DNA of 64,000 bases, taken from NCBI RefSeq assembly GCF_000814845.2, contig NZ_CP010431.2, positions 4,030,001 to 4,094,000 of the forward strand, given 5' to 3'. The position numbers and the translations under genes are program-made. How positions within the stretch are numbered: position 1 is the first letter of the stretch; each line of letters starts with the position of its first letter. The notes below the pieces were generated by a model. That model had not been told where the DNA came from. It ran no database searches and saw only the letters and a program-made list of their open reading frames with translations. Source of the stretch: Pandoraea sputorum (lineage in GTDB: Bacteria > Pseudomonadota > Gammaproteobacteria > Burkholderiales > Burkholderiaceae). Below are positions 49,953 through 60,106 of the stretch, one piece after another.

Positions 49953-50843
49953 TTACGCCGCCGACGTCACCTGCGCCCGACGATACGACCACACCAGCAT
50001 GATCACGCCAGCGACGATCATCGGCAGCGACAGCCACTGCCCCATCGACAGACCGAACGACAGCAAGCCCAGGAAAGCATCCGGTTCGCGCGTGAATTCG
50101 GCGAGGAAGCGGAACAGCCCGTAGCCCACGAGGAACATACCCGACACCGCCCCTACCGGACGCGCACGCCGCGCGAAGAACCACAGCAGCAGGAACAGCG
50201 CCACGCCTTCCAGCGCAAATTCGAACAACTGCGACGGGTAACGCGGCAGGCCGTGGAACTGCGCGAACACCGTCGCCAGCGCCTGATCGGCCATCGCTTG
50301 CGGATGCGAGAGCATCCACTGCGCGTCTTCCCCGGCCGCTTGCGGGAACAGCATCGCGAAGCGCGAATCGGGCGACGTCACACGGCCCCACAACTCACCG
50401 TTGATGAAGTTGCCCAGACGCCCGGCAGCCAGCCCCAACGGGATCATCGGTGCGATGAGATCGGTGCCTTCGAGCAGCGAATGTCCGCGACGGCGCGTGA
50501 ACAACCACATCGCCACCAGCACTCCGAGGAAGCCACCGTGGAACGACATACCGCCTTCCCACACCTTGAAGATGTCGAGCGGATTGGCCAGATAGAACGA
50601 CAGCTTGTAGAAGATCACATAGCCCAGACGTCCGCCAAAAATCACGCCGAGCACGCCGTAAAACAGCATGTCGTCGAGATCCTGCGCCTTCCAGCCTTGC
50701 GCCGCGATGGACGGCTGGCGCACGCGCAAGCGTCCTACCAGCAGGAAGAGAATGAAGCCGACCAGATACATCAGGCCGTACCAGCGGATAGCGAGCGGGC
50801 CGAGATGAATCGCGACCGGGTCGAATTGAGGATGAATCAGCAT
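49953..50843 (-). CDS. lgt: Prolipoprotein diacylglyceryl transferase
   Basis: A 296-residue seven-helix inner-membrane enzyme. It transfers diacylglycerol from phosphatidylglycerol to the lipobox cysteine. Signature blocks are [20 protein letters not shown] with catalytic-region histidine, and [14 protein letters not shown], with the asparagine, glutamate and arginine needed for activity. The region 50844-51089 after it holds no recognised gene. Confidence 0.95.
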   Translation of the reverse strand: MLIHPQFDPVAIHLGPLAIRWYGLMYLVGFILFLLVGRLRVRQPSIAAQGWKAQDLDDMLFYGVLGVIFGGRLGYVIFYKLSFYLANPLDIFKVWEGGMSFHGGFLGVLVAMWLFTRRRGHSLLEGTDLIAPMIPLGLAAGRLGNFINGELWGRVTSPDSRFAMLFPQAAGEDAQWMLSHPQAMADQALATVFAQFHGLPRYPSQLFEFALEGVALFLLLWFFARRARPVGAVSGMFLVGYGLFRFLAEFTREPDAFLGLLSFGLSMGQWLSLPMIVAGVIMLVWSYRRAQVTSAA

Positions 50844-51089
50844 GGATCAGAAGAATCGATTCGTGAACAAAAGTTCCGCAAGGGGGCGCGGGGACTGCCT
50901 TCGCAAAGCGGCTGCCGTCTCCTGCGTCTCCTTGTTAGCACCATGCGCTGTGCCGCTCGGTGAAACGGCCCACCGGCACGCCGCAGGATGGGCTGCACGA
51001 TACCACGAGCGCACGGCTGCGCGACACGTGCGCGCGCCCGCACGTGCCACTTCCATGGTCCAGAGAACCCGAAAGACGGGAAAGACGGC

Positions 51090-52070
51090 TCAGGTCGAGA
51101 GCGTCGCACCCGGCGGGGTATGCGCCACGCCGCGCGCCGTCTCCAGAAACCCTTCGAGCACAGGCGTGACTTCGGCCGTGCGCCACAGCAGTCCGGTCTC
51201 GATCAGCGCACTTGTCTCGCGCAGCGCCCGGTAGGTCACGCCTGTGCGTCGCAAGTGGCACAGCGATTGCGGCACTAGCGCCACGCCCATGCCCGCCGAC
51301 ACCAGACTGACAATCGTCTGCATCTGAATCGCTTCCTGTCCCACGCGCGGCGTGAGGCCGAGCGCGGCGTAGCATCCCATGATGATGTCGTAGAACGCCG
51401 GGGCCACGCGGCGGGGGAAGATGACGAGCGGCTCATCGGCGAAATCCGCCAGACTCACCGGCGCGCCGGGCTGGCCGTCGTTGCGCGACGCTGGCGCATT
51501 GTCGGCATCGTCCACACCGTCCACATTGCCTGCGCCGCCGTGGCGTCCCGCAGGCAGCGCCAGCATCAGCGGCTCTCGCACGATGGGCAGATAGGACAGT
51601 TCGTTGGCATAGCGCGCAGGTACCGGCGGAATGAAGAGACCGGCGTCGATACGCCCGTCCATCAGCGCCTCGACCTGCACGTCGCTGGTCGCTTCGAGTA
51701 ATTGCAGTCGCACGCGCGGATAGCGCTCGCCGAACTCGCGCAACAGCGGGGGCAGGATGCCGTAGTCCGCCGTCGACACGAAGCCCAGCGAGAGCGTGCC
51801 GACCTCGCCATGCGCCAGCCCTTGCGCGAGGGCAGGCAGCGCGTCGGCATCGGCAAGAATGCGGCGCACTTCCGGCAGCAGTTGCCGCCCCACCGCCGTC
51901 AGCTCGACGGAGCGGTTGGTGCGCACAAACAGCGGTGCGCCCAGCGACGCCTCCAGCGCCCGGATTTGCTGCGAAAGCGGTGGCTGGGTCATCGAGAGCC
52001 GCTGTGCGGCGCGGCCGAAATGCCGTTCTTCGGCTACGGCGACGAAGTATCGAAACTGACGCAGATCCAT
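51090..52070 (-). CDS. LysR-family transcriptional regulator
   Basis: A 326-residue LysR regulator. It begins MDLRQFRYFVAVAEERHFGRAA, followed by SMTQPPLSQQIRALEASLGA, the winged helix-turn-helix; the rest is a periplasmic-binding-like effector domain with a short Asp/Ala-rich insertion near residues 185-205. It diverges from the first dihydroxy-acid dehydratase gene, sharing a 113-base promoter region, so control of that gene is probable. The effector is unknown. Confidence 0.88.
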   Translation of the reverse strand: MDLRQFRYFVAVAEERHFGRAAQRLSMTQPPLSQQIRALEASLGAPLFVRTNRSVELTAVGRQLLPEVRRILADADALPALAQGLAHGEVGTLSLGFVSTADYGILPPLLREFGERYPRVRLQLLEATSDVQVEALMDGRIDAGLFIPPVPARYANELSYLPIVREPLMLALPAGRHGGAGNVDGVDDADNAPASRNDGQPGAPVSLADFADEPLVIFPRRVAPAFYDIIMGCYAALGLTPRVGQEAIQMQTIVSLVSAGMGVALVPQSLCHLRRTGVTYRALRETSALIETGLLWRTAEVTPVLEGFLETARGVAHTPPGATLST

Positions 52071-52081
52071 GATATGTTTTT

Positions 52082-52114
52082 CGACTCAATCCGAGTCAAA
52101 TAATATATTTGACA
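52082..52114. promoter_or_regulatory. Operator/promoter region between the LysR gene and ilvD
   Basis: Two inverted repeats overlap: GACTC-AATCC-GAGTC (52083-52097) and TCAAATA-ATA-TATTTGA (52096-52112). A consensus -35 TTGACA follows at 52109-52114, overlapping the second palindrome. No strong -10 is seen at 17 bases (GAATCT at 52132-52137). The layout is what a LysR-controlled promoter would look like. Confidence 0.6.
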
Positions 52115-52183
52115 AGCATCCAAGGAAAGACGAATCTTGACGTCCTCCCCATAAGACAAGCTGTAGTTTCACGGAAGACGACC

Positions 52184-54052
52184 ATGCCTCATTACCGTTC
52201 CCGCACCTCCACGCACGGCCGCAACATGGCCGGCGCCCGCGCCCTGTGGCGCGCCACAGGCATGACCGACAACGACTTCGGCAAGCCGATCATCGCCGTG
52301 GTGAACTCCTTCACGCAGTTCGTGCCGGGTCACGTGCACCTGCGCGATCTGGGCGCCATCGTCGCCAAGGAAATCGAGGCGGCGGGCGGTGTGGCCAAGG
52401 AATTCAACACCATCGCCGTGGACGACGGCATCGCCATGGGTCACGGCGGCATGCTGTACTCGTTGCCGTCGCGCGAACTGATCGCCGACTCCGTGGAATA
52501 CATGGTCAACGCGCACTGCGCCGACGCCATGGTCTGCATCTCCAACTGCGACAAGATCACCCCGGGCATGCTCATGGCCGCTATGCGCCTGAACATTCCG
52601 GTCGTGTTCGTCTCGGGTGGCCCGATGGAAGCGGGCAAGGTCAAGTCGGGCGACGGCCAGGTCATCGCCAAGATCGACCTGATCGACGCCATGATCAAGG
52701 CAGCCGACCCGAAGATCAGCGACGCCGAAGTCGCCGAAGTCGAGCGCAGCGCCTGCCCGACGTGCGGTTCGTGCTCGGGCATGTTCACCGCGAATTCGAT
52801 GAACTGTCTGACGGAAGCCATCGGCCTTGCCCTGCCGGGTAACGGCACCATCGTGGCCACGCACGCCTGGCGTCGCGGGCTGTTCGAGCAGGCCGGCCGT
52901 CTCGTGGTCGATCTGTGCCGCCGCTACTATCAGGAAGAGGACGCCTCGGTCCTGCCGCGCAACATCGCCACCAAGGCCGCGTTCGAAAACGCCATGACGC
53001 TCGACGTCGCCATGGGCGGCTCGACCAACACCGTGCTGCACTTGCTCGCCGCAGCACAAGAAGCGGGCGTCGACTTCAAGATGGCCGACATCGACCGCAT
53101 TTCGCGCAACGTGCCGTGCCTGTGCAAGGCCGCCCCGGCGACTGACAAGTACCACATCGAAGACGTGCACCGTGCTGGCGGCATTATCGGCATTCTGGGC
53201 GAACTCGCCCGTGGCGGCCTGCTCGACACGTCGTGCGGCAATGTCCACAGCGGCACGCTTGGCAACGCAATTGCACAGTGGGACGTGACGAACAGCGCCA
53301 ACGACAAGGCGCAAACGTTCTACAGCGCCGCCCCGGGTGGCGTGCCCACGACCATCGCCTTCAGCCAGTCGTCGACGTATCCGTCGCTCGACCTGAACCG
53401 CGAAGTGGGCTGCATCCGCGACAAGGAACACGCTTACACGAAGGATGGCGGTCTGGCTGTGCTGTACGGCAACCTCGCCGACAAGGGCTGCATCGTGAAG
53501 ACGGCTGGCGTCGACGAATCGCAATGGGTCTTCACCGGCCGCGCACGCGTGTTCGAAAGCCAGGACGACGCCGTGGATGCGATTCTCGGCGACAAGGTGC
53601 AGGCGGGCGACGTGGTCGTGATTCGCTACGAAGGTCCGAAGGGCGGCCCGGGCATGCAGGAAATGCTGTACCCGACGTCGTACCTGAAGTCCAAGGGTCT
53701 GGGCAAGACTTGCGCCCTGTTCACGGACGGTCGTTTCTCGGGCGGCTCGTCGGGTCTCGTGATCGGCCACGCCTCGCCGGAAGCGGCCGAAGGCGGCACC
53801 ATCGGTCTGGTGGAAGACGGTGACGTGATCGAGATCGACATCACCCAGCGCAAGATGCATCTGGCCGTGTCGGACGAAGAACTCGCCCGCCGTCGCGCCG
53901 CGATGGAAGCGCGTGGCGACGACGCATGGCAACCGGTCGGCCGTGAGCGTGTCGTCTCGCAAGCCCTGCAAGCCTATGCAGCACTCGCCACCTCCGCCGA
54001 CCGTGGCGCAGTGCGCGATCTGTCGCAATTGAAGCTGGCAAAGCGCGGCTAA
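52184..54052 (+). CDS. ilvD: Dihydroxy-acid dehydratase, E. coli IlvD type
   Basis: A 622-residue iron-sulfur dehydratase close in length to E. coli IlvD (616). It makes 2-keto acids for valine, isoleucine and pantothenate. Cluster cysteines are in [14 protein letters not shown] (about 117-130) and [19 protein letters not shown] (about 190-210); the magnesium and C-terminal blocks [14 protein letters not shown] and [11 protein letters not shown] are present. ATG 52184 matches the family start [18 protein letters not shown]; a TTG at 52109 extends the frame. Confidence 0.93.
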   Translation: MPHYRSRTSTHGRNMAGARALWRATGMTDNDFGKPIIAVVNSFTQFVPGHVHLRDLGAIVAKEIEAAGGVAKEFNTIAVDDGIAMGHGGMLYSLPSRELIADSVEYMVNAHCADAMVCISNCDKITPGMLMAAMRLNIPVVFVSGGPMEAGKVKSGDGQVIAKIDLIDAMIKAADPKISDAEVAEVERSACPTCGSCSGMFTANSMNCLTEAIGLALPGNGTIVATHAWRRGLFEQAGRLVVDLCRRYYQEEDASVLPRNIATKAAFENAMTLDVAMGGSTNTVLHLLAAAQEAGVDFKMADIDRISRNVPCLCKAAPATDKYHIEDVHRAGGIIGILGELARGGLLDTSCGNVHSGTLGNAIAQWDVTNSANDKAQTFYSAAPGGVPTTIAFSQSSTYPSLDLNREVGCIRDKEHAYTKDGGLAVLYGNLADKGCIVKTAGVDESQWVFTGRARVFESQDDAVDAILGDKVQAGDVVVIRYEGPKGGPGMQEMLYPTSYLKSKGLGKTCALFTDGRFSGGSSGLVIGHASPEAAEGGTIGLVEDGDVIEIDITQRKMHLAVSDEELARRRAAMEARGDDAWQPVGRERVVSQALQAYAALATSADRGAVRDLSQLKLAKRG

Positions 54053-54070
54053 TCGCGTGAACGGTTGAAA

Positions 54071-54114
54071 CGTGAGCGGCGGCGGCCTCGGTGGACAAAG
54101 GCGCCCCGCTCACG
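54071..54114 (+). terminator. Hairpin after the first ilvD
   Basis: CGTGAGCGG (54071-54079) pairs with CCGCTCACG (54106-54114). There is no T-run. It separates the two dehydratase genes, which are 203 bases apart and may have separate transcripts. Confidence 0.45.
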
Positions 54115-54255
54115 CGCAGTAGCACAGCAACATCGCATCAAGTGGCGTTCCGTACCTAACGGGATGCCATCGTCAGCACAGCGTGATACAACAACGCCTA
54201 TGTGCGACGCTGCGACGGCTCGTGGCGTGGCGCATCCCCTCAGGAGAGAGACGTC

Positions 54256-55929
54256 ATGGCATTCAACCGTCGTTCGCGCAATGTCACGCAAGGCGTGGCA
54301 CGCTCGCCTAACCGCTCGATGTACTACGCGCTGGGCTACAAGGAAGAAGACTTCGACAATCCGATGATCGGCGTGGCCAACGGCCATTCGACGATCACCC
54401 CGTGCAACGCGGGGTTGCAGCGTCTGACGGACGCTGCAGTGGAAGCGATCAAAACCCATCAGGCCAACCCCCAGACCTTCGGCACCCCCACCATCTCCGA
54501 CGGCATGTCGATGGGCACCGAGGGCATGAAGTATTCGCTCGTCTCGCGTGAAGTCATCGCCGATTGTATCGAGACAGCCGTGCAGGGCCAGTGGATGGAC
54601 GGCGTGGTCGTCATCGGCGGCTGCGACAAGAACATGCCGGGCGGCATGATCGCGCTCGCACGCATCAATGTGCCCGGCATTTACGTCTATGGCGGCACGA
54701 TCAAGCCGGGCAACTGGAAGGGCAAGGATCTCACCATCGTCTCCTCGTTCGAAGCCGTGGGCGAATTCACCGCCGGGCGCATGACCGAGGCCGATTTCAA
54801 GGGCATCGAAAAGAACGCATGTCCGACGACCGGCTCCTGTGGCGGCATGTACACCGCCAATACGATGAGCTCGTCGTTCGAAGCGCTGGGTATGTCGTTG
54901 CTCTACTCCTCGACGATGGCCAACCCCGATCAGGAGAAGGTCGACTCGGCCGCTGAATCGGCACGGGTTCTGATCGAAGCGGTCAAGCAAGACCTCAAGC
55001 CGCGCGACATCATCACGCGCAAATCCATCGAGAATGCCGTTGCGCTGATCATGGCCACGGGCGGCTCGACCAACGCCGTGCTGCACTATCTGGCGATTGC
55101 CCACGCCGCGGATGTCGAGTGGAGCATCGAGGACTTCGAACGCATTCGTGCACGCGTGCCGGTCATCTGCGATTTGAAGCCGTCGGGCAAGTACGTGGCA
55201 ACCGATCTGCACAAAGCCGGCGGCATTCCGCAAGTCCTCAAGATTCTGCTCGACGCCGGCCTGCTGCACGGCGACTGCATGACGATCACCGGCCGCACTA
55301 TTGCGGAAGAACTGAAGGACGTGCCGTCGGTGCCGCGCGCCGATCAGCATGTGATCTTCCCCGTCGATCAGGCACTTTACAAAGAGGGGCACCTCGCCAT
55401 CCTCAAGGGCAATCTGGCCGAAGACGGCGCCGTCGCCAAGATCACCGGCCTGAAGAACCCGGTAATCACCGGCCCGGCGCGCGTGTTCGACGACGAACAG
55501 AGCGCCATGGAGGCGATACTGAGCGACAAGATTCAGGCGGGCGACATTCTGGTGCTGCGCTATCTCGGACCGAAGGGCGGACCGGGGATGCCGGAGATGC
55601 TGGCACCGACTTCGGCGATCATCGGCAAGGGGCTCGGCGAGTCGGTCGGCTTCATCACCGACGGCCGGTTCTCGGGCGGCACCTGGGGCATGGTGGTCGG
55701 ACACGTGGCACCGGAGGCGTTCGTGGGCGGCACCATCGCGCTCGTGCAGGAAGGCGATTCGATCACCATCGACGCACACAAACTGCTCCTCCAGTTGAAC
55801 GTGACCGACGAAGAACTCGCCAAGCGCCGCGCCGTGTGGAAAGCCCCTGCCCCGCGCTACACACGCGGTGTGCTCGCCAAGTACGCCGCGCTGGCACAAC
55901 CGGCGAACAAGGGCGGTGCGACGGGCTGA
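54256..55929 (+). CDS. Dihydroxy-acid dehydratase, second type
   Basis: A 557-residue paralogue of the gene before it, but of the shorter subfamily common in plants, cyanobacteria and mycobacteria, whose members carry an oxygen-stable [2Fe-2S] cluster (family knowledge). Cluster motifs are [14 protein letters not shown] and [19 protein letters not shown]. Residue differences from the first copy (CPTC to CPTT, SCSG to SCGG) fit the subfamily split. ATG 54256 has CAGGAGAGAG upstream. It may back up branched-chain synthesis under oxidative stress, or act on a sugar acid. Confidence 0.9.
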   Translation: MAFNRRSRNVTQGVARSPNRSMYYALGYKEEDFDNPMIGVANGHSTITPCNAGLQRLTDAAVEAIKTHQANPQTFGTPTISDGMSMGTEGMKYSLVSREVIADCIETAVQGQWMDGVVVIGGCDKNMPGGMIALARINVPGIYVYGGTIKPGNWKGKDLTIVSSFEAVGEFTAGRMTEADFKGIEKNACPTTGSCGGMYTANTMSSSFEALGMSLLYSSTMANPDQEKVDSAAESARVLIEAVKQDLKPRDIITRKSIENAVALIMATGGSTNAVLHYLAIAHAADVEWSIEDFERIRARVPVICDLKPSGKYVATDLHKAGGIPQVLKILLDAGLLHGDCMTITGRTIAEELKDVPSVPRADQHVIFPVDQALYKEGHLAILKGNLAEDGAVAKITGLKNPVITGPARVFDDEQSAMEAILSDKIQAGDILVLRYLGPKGGPGMPEMLAPTSAIIGKGLGESVGFITDGRFSGGTWGMVVGHVAPEAFVGGTIALVQEGDSITIDAHKLLLQLNVTDEELAKRRAVWKAPAPRYTRGVLAKYAALAQPANKGGATG

Positions 55930-55979
55930 TCCGCAGGGATTGCGCGTCGCAGTTGCGACGAAGCACATCGGCCTGAAGC

Positions 55980-56017
55980 AACGGCACGTTCCGCTACATG
56001 GCGGGCGTGCCGTTTTT
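55980..56017 (+). terminator. Terminator of the second dehydratase
   Basis: AACGGCACG (55980-55988) pairs with CGTGCCGTT (56006-56014), with a loop of 17 bases and TTTTT after it. Confidence 0.85.
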
Positions 56018-56159
56018 CATGCGTCGTCGTGCCGCGCAGGATGGCGCGATTGCCGCCGTATAATGGCGCGTCGATGCATCTGCCCAAAGTCGTCGCCCAC
56101 AGACGTCCCTGGCATGCAGCCTCGCATCGGATTCCGTCAACACGGTCGGGGAGTATCGA

Positions 56160-56546
56160 ATGAAGGGATTTGCCGGCGCTCGCGCCGGGACGATGATGAG
56201 CTTGTGGCTGATGGCCGCCGCTACCGCCTATGCACAGTCAGGCGCGAGCGCTGCACCGCAGTCCGATGTGCCCGACCACCGCGCCATGGAGAAACTGGCC
56301 AGGGCACGGAACTGTATGACGTGTCACGCCACCGACCGCACGCTGCTCGCGCCGTCCTATCGCGACATCGCAAAACGTTATGCCGGGCAACCCGGTGCCA
56401 CGGACGAACTGACGCGCTCCATCGCGGACGGGAGTCAGGGGAAGTGGGGCAAAATTCCGATGCCCGCGGGCTTGCAACTCGCGCCGGGCGAGGCGAACGA
56501 TCTCGCACGCTGGATTCTCGGGATGACGCCGGGGTATCGCCCCTGA
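56160..56546 (+). CDS. Small periplasmic class I cytochrome c (c551-like)
   Basis: A 128-residue secreted protein. Signal peptide 1-26 (ends ATAYAQ). Haem is bound at CMTCH (52-56), and the distal methionine is Met101 in KIPMPAG. Layout and size resemble cytochrome c551/c552, small electron carriers. No oxidase or reductase gene is adjacent, so the partner is unknown. Confidence 0.88.
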   Translation: MKGFAGARAGTMMSLWLMAAATAYAQSGASAAPQSDVPDHRAMEKLARARNCMTCHATDRTLLAPSYRDIAKRYAGQPGATDELTRSIADGSQGKWGKIPMPAGLQLAPGEANDLARWILGMTPGYRP

Positions 56547-56583
56547 TCGAAACGCAGGCCTCCCGCGTCACCCGTCTATTCGA

Positions 56584-56961
56584 TCATCCCTGCGAGCGCA
56601 CCTGCTTCGCCACCTCTTCGATGACGGCCTGCCGGATACGATCCGGCAGTTGCGCCTGCAAGGCGTCCGCCACCTGTTTGCCGATCAGTTGCACCAGCCA
56701 GGACGTCTGATCGATCAGCGCGTCGTGACAGCGCCGCTCCACCATCGTCGTGATCTCGTCGGCCAGTTGCAGCGTGAGCCGCGCGCTCACACGCTCGGCA
56801 AACACCGCGACATCGGCCGGGACGCCCTGCTCCGCCACCGGCGCGGCAGCCAACGCGTCGCCCGCAGCGCCTGCAGCGCCCGAAGGCACCGTTTCACCCT
56901 CAGCAAGCACTTCGGTCAGCGTGGGAATGCCGGGGTCGTTGCGCTCGGGCTCGTTCGTCAC
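56584..56961 (-). CDS. DUF2486-type hypothetical protein
   Basis: A 125-residue acidic protein. The first 65 residues are Ala/Gly/Glu-rich and probably flexible; the C-terminal part (about 65-125) is helical with AERVSARLTLQLADEITTMV and similar amphipathic stretches. A GTG at 56961 with AGCGAGG six bases upstream is preferred; TTG at 56967 would overlap holC by four bases. Its place right after holC is common in Burkholderiales, but function is unknown. Confidence 0.72.
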   Translation of the reverse strand: MTNEPERNDPGIPTLTEVLAEGETVPSGAAGAAGDALAAAPVAEQGVPADVAVFAERVSARLTLQLADEITTMVERRCHDALIDQTSWLVQLIGKQVADALQAQLPDRIRQAVIEEVAKQVRSQG

Positions 56962-56963
56962 GG

Positions 56964-57380
56964 TCAACCTCGCTGGTCGTAGTTGTTCAGGGTGTAGCCA
57001 CGATCACGGTAGAAGCGATAGCGCTCGCGCGCACCGGACAGGTCGTCGGGCGTGTCGCCGATGATTTCCACCACCCGTTCGAAGCGCGCGAAGTGCGTAG
57101 GCACGCGATTCGCCAGATTGAGCATGACCTGATGATGCTGCGCTTGCTCGTCAGGTCCGGCCAGCACGACCGGCGTCTGGGCCGCGACGGGGTCGGCCGT
57201 GAAGCAATGCGGGACGAACTCCAGCGGCGAGAACGTCCACAAGGTCTGATCGAACGCCCGCAGCACGTCGGGCTCACCGACGACCACGAGCGTCTGCCCG
57301 GCCCCGTAGACCTTGCGCGCGAACCGGCACGCGTATTCGAGCCGGTCCGCCACGTGCGTGTGAAAGTCGACGCGGGTCAC
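56964..57380 (-). CDS. holC: DNA polymerase III subunit chi
   Basis: A 138-residue chi subunit of the clamp-loader complex. It contacts single-stranded-DNA-binding protein. It begins [19 protein letters not shown], and [10 protein letters not shown] and [28 protein letters not shown] are family-typical. GTG at 57380 overlaps the pepA stop as GTGA; this is why the shorter form is called although the frame opens upstream to 57491. pepA-holC linkage is conserved in proteobacteria. Confidence 0.92.
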   Translation of the reverse strand: MTRVDFHTHVADRLEYACRFARKVYGAGQTLVVVGEPDVLRAFDQTLWTFSPLEFVPHCFTADPVAAQTPVVLAGPDEQAQHHQVMLNLANRVPTHFARFERVVEIIGDTPDDLSGARERYRFYRDRGYTLNNYDQRG

Positions 57381-58888
57381 CGGGCTTCGCGATCGAGCAG
57401 GAACTGCGTGAGCAACGGCACCGGACGGCCCGTCGCCCCCTTCGCCGCGCCGCTCTTCCAGGCCGTACCGGCGATGTCCAGGTGCGCCCACTCGTACTTT
57501 TCAGTGAAGCGCGCCAGGAAGCAGGCCGCCGTCACGCTACCGGCCGGACGCCCGCCGATGTTCGCCACGTCGGCGAAGTTCGACTTGAGCTGCTCCTGAT
57601 ATTCGTCTTCGACCGGCAGACGCCAGGCCGTGTCGCCCGTCGTGCGGCCAGCGGCCAGCAGTTCGTCGGCGAGCGCGTCGCTCTTCGAGAAGAGGCCCGA
57701 ATTCACATGGCCCAGCGCAATGATGCAGGCGCCCGTGAGCGTGGCGACGTCGATCACCGCCGCCGGGTTGAAGCGTTCCGCGTAGGTGAGTGCATCGCAC
57801 AGAATCAGACGGCCTTCGGCGTCGGTATTGAGCACTTCGATGGTCTGACCGGACATGCTGGTGACCACGTCGCCCGGCTTCGTCGCCTGACCGCTCGGCA
57901 TATTCTCCGTGGCGGGCACGATGGCGATGACGTTGAGCTTGAGGCCCATCTCGGCGACCGCGCGGATCGTACCGAGCACGGAACCCGCGCCACACATGTC
58001 GTACTTCATCTCGTCCATGCTCTCACCCGGCTTGAGCGAGATGCCACCCGTGTCGAACGTCACGCCCTTGCCGACCAGAACGATCGGGGCCTGCTTGGCG
58101 CTACCGCCTTCATATTTAAGGACGATGAACTGCGGCGGTTCGACCGAACCACGGGCGACCGACAGGAACGACCCCATCTTGAGCGCCTCGATCTGCTTCG
58201 GTCCGAGGATTTCCGACTTGAGCTTGAACTCGCGCGCGAGCTTGCGGGCGGTATCGGCCAAATACGTCGGCGTGCACACATTGCCCGGCAGATTGCCGAG
58301 GTCCTTGGTGAGCGCCATGCCGTTGGCGATGGCCTCGCCTTGCTTGGCGGCCAGCTTGGCGGCCTTCAGATCGTCCGGGGCGACCGAGAACACAACCTTG
58401 CGCAGCACGGTGTTGGCGGCTTCGACCTTGCTCTTCATGCGCGTGAAGCGATAGGTCGCCTCGCGCAGGGCGAGCACCGAGGCGCGCACGGCCCAGGCGG
58501 TATCCTGACCCACGACCTTGGCCTGCGGCAACGTCCAGAGGGCGTCCGTGGCGCGCGAGGCGAGCACGGCACGCACGGCGGCACGCGTGGCTTCGTTGAA
58601 ACCTTTCTGCGAGAGCTGGTCTTCGCGGCCCAGACCGACGAACAGCACACGCGCCGGGCTCCAGCCGGCGACTTCGTGCAGCATCAGCGTGCTGCCGAGC
58701 TTGCCGTCGATTTCGGCACGCTTGACCATGCGGGCGAGCAAACCTTTGCTCGCGGCGTCGAGCGCCTTGGCCAGCCCTGCGAGCGGCTGCTGCTCGAACA
58801 CGCCAACCACCAGACATTCGGTCTTTGCATTGGCGAGACCGGCTTGGCCCGCCTTGGTCGAATCGAAGGCTTTTGTGCTAAAGTCCAT
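57377..58888 (-). CDS. pepA: Cytosol aminopeptidase (leucyl aminopeptidase)
   Basis: A 503-residue M17 metallopeptidase. It removes N-terminal residues from peptides. The catalytic block [17 protein letters not shown] is near 350-366; [19 protein letters not shown] supplies metal-binding lysine and aspartate. ATG 58888 has GAGGAAAG upstream and fits the family start; an in-frame alternative lies at 58924. It diverges from lptF, with 90 bases between. Confidence 0.95.
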   Translation of the reverse strand: MDFSTKAFDSTKAGQAGLANAKTECLVVGVFEQQPLAGLAKALDAASKGLLARMVKRAEIDGKLGSTLMLHEVAGWSPARVLFVGLGREDQLSQKGFNEATRAAVRAVLASRATDALWTLPQAKVVGQDTAWAVRASVLALREATYRFTRMKSKVEAANTVLRKVVFSVAPDDLKAAKLAAKQGEAIANGMALTKDLGNLPGNVCTPTYLADTARKLAREFKLKSEILGPKQIEALKMGSFLSVARGSVEPPQFIVLKYEGGSAKQAPIVLVGKGVTFDTGGISLKPGESMDEMKYDMCGAGSVLGTIRAVAEMGLKLNVIAIVPATENMPSGQATKPGDVVTSMSGQTIEVLNTDAEGRLILCDALTYAERFNPAAVIDVATLTGACIIALGHVNSGLFSKSDALADELLAAGRTTGDTAWRLPVEDEYQEQLKSNFADVANIGGRPAGSVTAACFLARFTEKYEWAHLDIAGTAWKSGAAKGATGRPVPLLTQFLLDREAR

Positions 58889-58978
58889 CGCGCTTTCCTC
58901 GGGTAAAATTCGTACGAGCCGCAATTATCCGCTTTTTTCCGCGCTCGCCCAACCGCGAGAGCACCCAACCGTCATCAC

Positions 58979-60106
58979 ATGATTTTTCAGCGTTCCCTGC
59001 AGCGCGAGCTGAACTACACCGCCGGGGCCGTCTTCATGGTGCTGATCACCGTCATGCTAACGACGATGATGATCCGCATCCTGGGCTTCGCCGCGTCCGG
59101 GAAAGCCGATCCGCGCGACGTTCTCGTGCTTATCGGTCTGGCCGTCATCGGCTACCTCGCCGTCATTCTGATCGTGACGCTCTTCGTCTCGATCCTGTTC
59201 GTCCTGACCCGGTGGTACCGCGACTCCGAAATGGTCGTGTGGTTTGCTTCCGGATTGTCCATCACCGACTTCATCAAGCCGGTGCTGCGCTTTGCCACGC
59301 CCTATCTGGCCGTCATCACCTTCTGCGCGCTGGTTGCCTGGCCCTGGGCAAACCAGCAGATCTCTGCGCTCGAAGCCCGCTTCGCCCAGCGCGACGATGT
59401 CTCCATGATCTCGCCGGGCCAGTTCCGCGAGAGCGCAGCGAGCCATCGCGTGTTCTTCGTCGAGACGGTCTCGCCGGACGCCACCAAAGTCCACAACGTC
59501 TTCGTCTCGGGCACGGAAAACGGCAAGGTGAACGTCGTGGTGTCGAAAGACGGTCACATCGAGACGGCCAAGGACGGCAATCGCTACATCGTGCTGGAAA
59601 AGGGCCGTCGCTACGACGGCGTGCCCGGTCAGCCCGACTACCGCGTGATGGAGTTCGAGCGCTACGGCGTGAAGATCGACAACCCGGCAAGCGCGAGCAC
59701 CGACAACACGCCGACCAAGGGCGTGCCGACCGCGCGCCTGTTCCGTGAAATCCAGAATCCGATCTTCCGTGGCGAAATCGTCTGGCGCGTGGGTTTGCCG
59801 TTGCTCGCACTGGCGCTCGTGCTGCTCGCCGTGCCGCTGGCCTATCAGAACCCGCGTCACGGGCGCACCGTCAACCTCGTCATGGCCGTGCTGATCTATC
59901 TGGGCTATACCAACCTGCTGAGCCTGTCGCAGGCGTGGGTCGCGCAGGAACGTCTGCCGCTGGCCATCGGCGTGTGGCTGCTGCATGTCCTGGCATTGGG
60001 TGTCATCGTGCTGCTTTACGTGCGACGCGTGCGTTTTCGCGGGCTGTTGGGCCGACGCCGTAACAACGGCGCCAGCGCAGTGCGTGCATCGGGAGGGGCT
60101 CGCTGA
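58979..60106 (+). CDS. lptF: LPS export ABC transporter permease LptF
   Basis: A 375-residue inner-membrane protein of the LptB2FG LPS exporter. Six transmembrane helices (three near each end) flank a beta-jellyroll periplasmic domain (about 135-255), beginning after FAQRDDVSMISPGQF. The N-terminus MIFQRSLQRELNYTAGAVF is family-typical. The stop shares one base with the lptG start (TGATG). Confidence 0.94.
   Translation: MIFQRSLQRELNYTAGAVFMVLITVMLTTMMIRILGFAASGKADPRDVLVLIGLAVIGYLAVILIVTLFVSILFVLTRWYRDSEMVVWFASGLSITDFIKPVLRFATPYLAVITFCALVAWPWANQQISALEARFAQRDDVSMISPGQFRESAASHRVFFVETVSPDATKVHNVFVSGTENGKVNVVVSKDGHIETAKDGNRYIVLEKGRRYDGVPGQPDYRVMEFERYGVKIDNPASASTDNTPTKGVPTARLFREIQNPIFRGEIVWRVGLPLLALALVLLAVPLAYQNPRHGRTVNLVMAVLIYLGYTNLLSLSQAWVAQERLPLAIGVWLLHVLALGVIVLLYVRRVRFRGLLGRRRNNGASAVRASGGAR

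Noticed and set aside
52169..55968. Two long minus-strand frames (619 and 639 residues) opposite the dehydratase genes
   Set aside because: Histidine/arginine-rich antisense of conserved iron-sulfur enzymes; codon bias of the plus strand explains the lack of stops.
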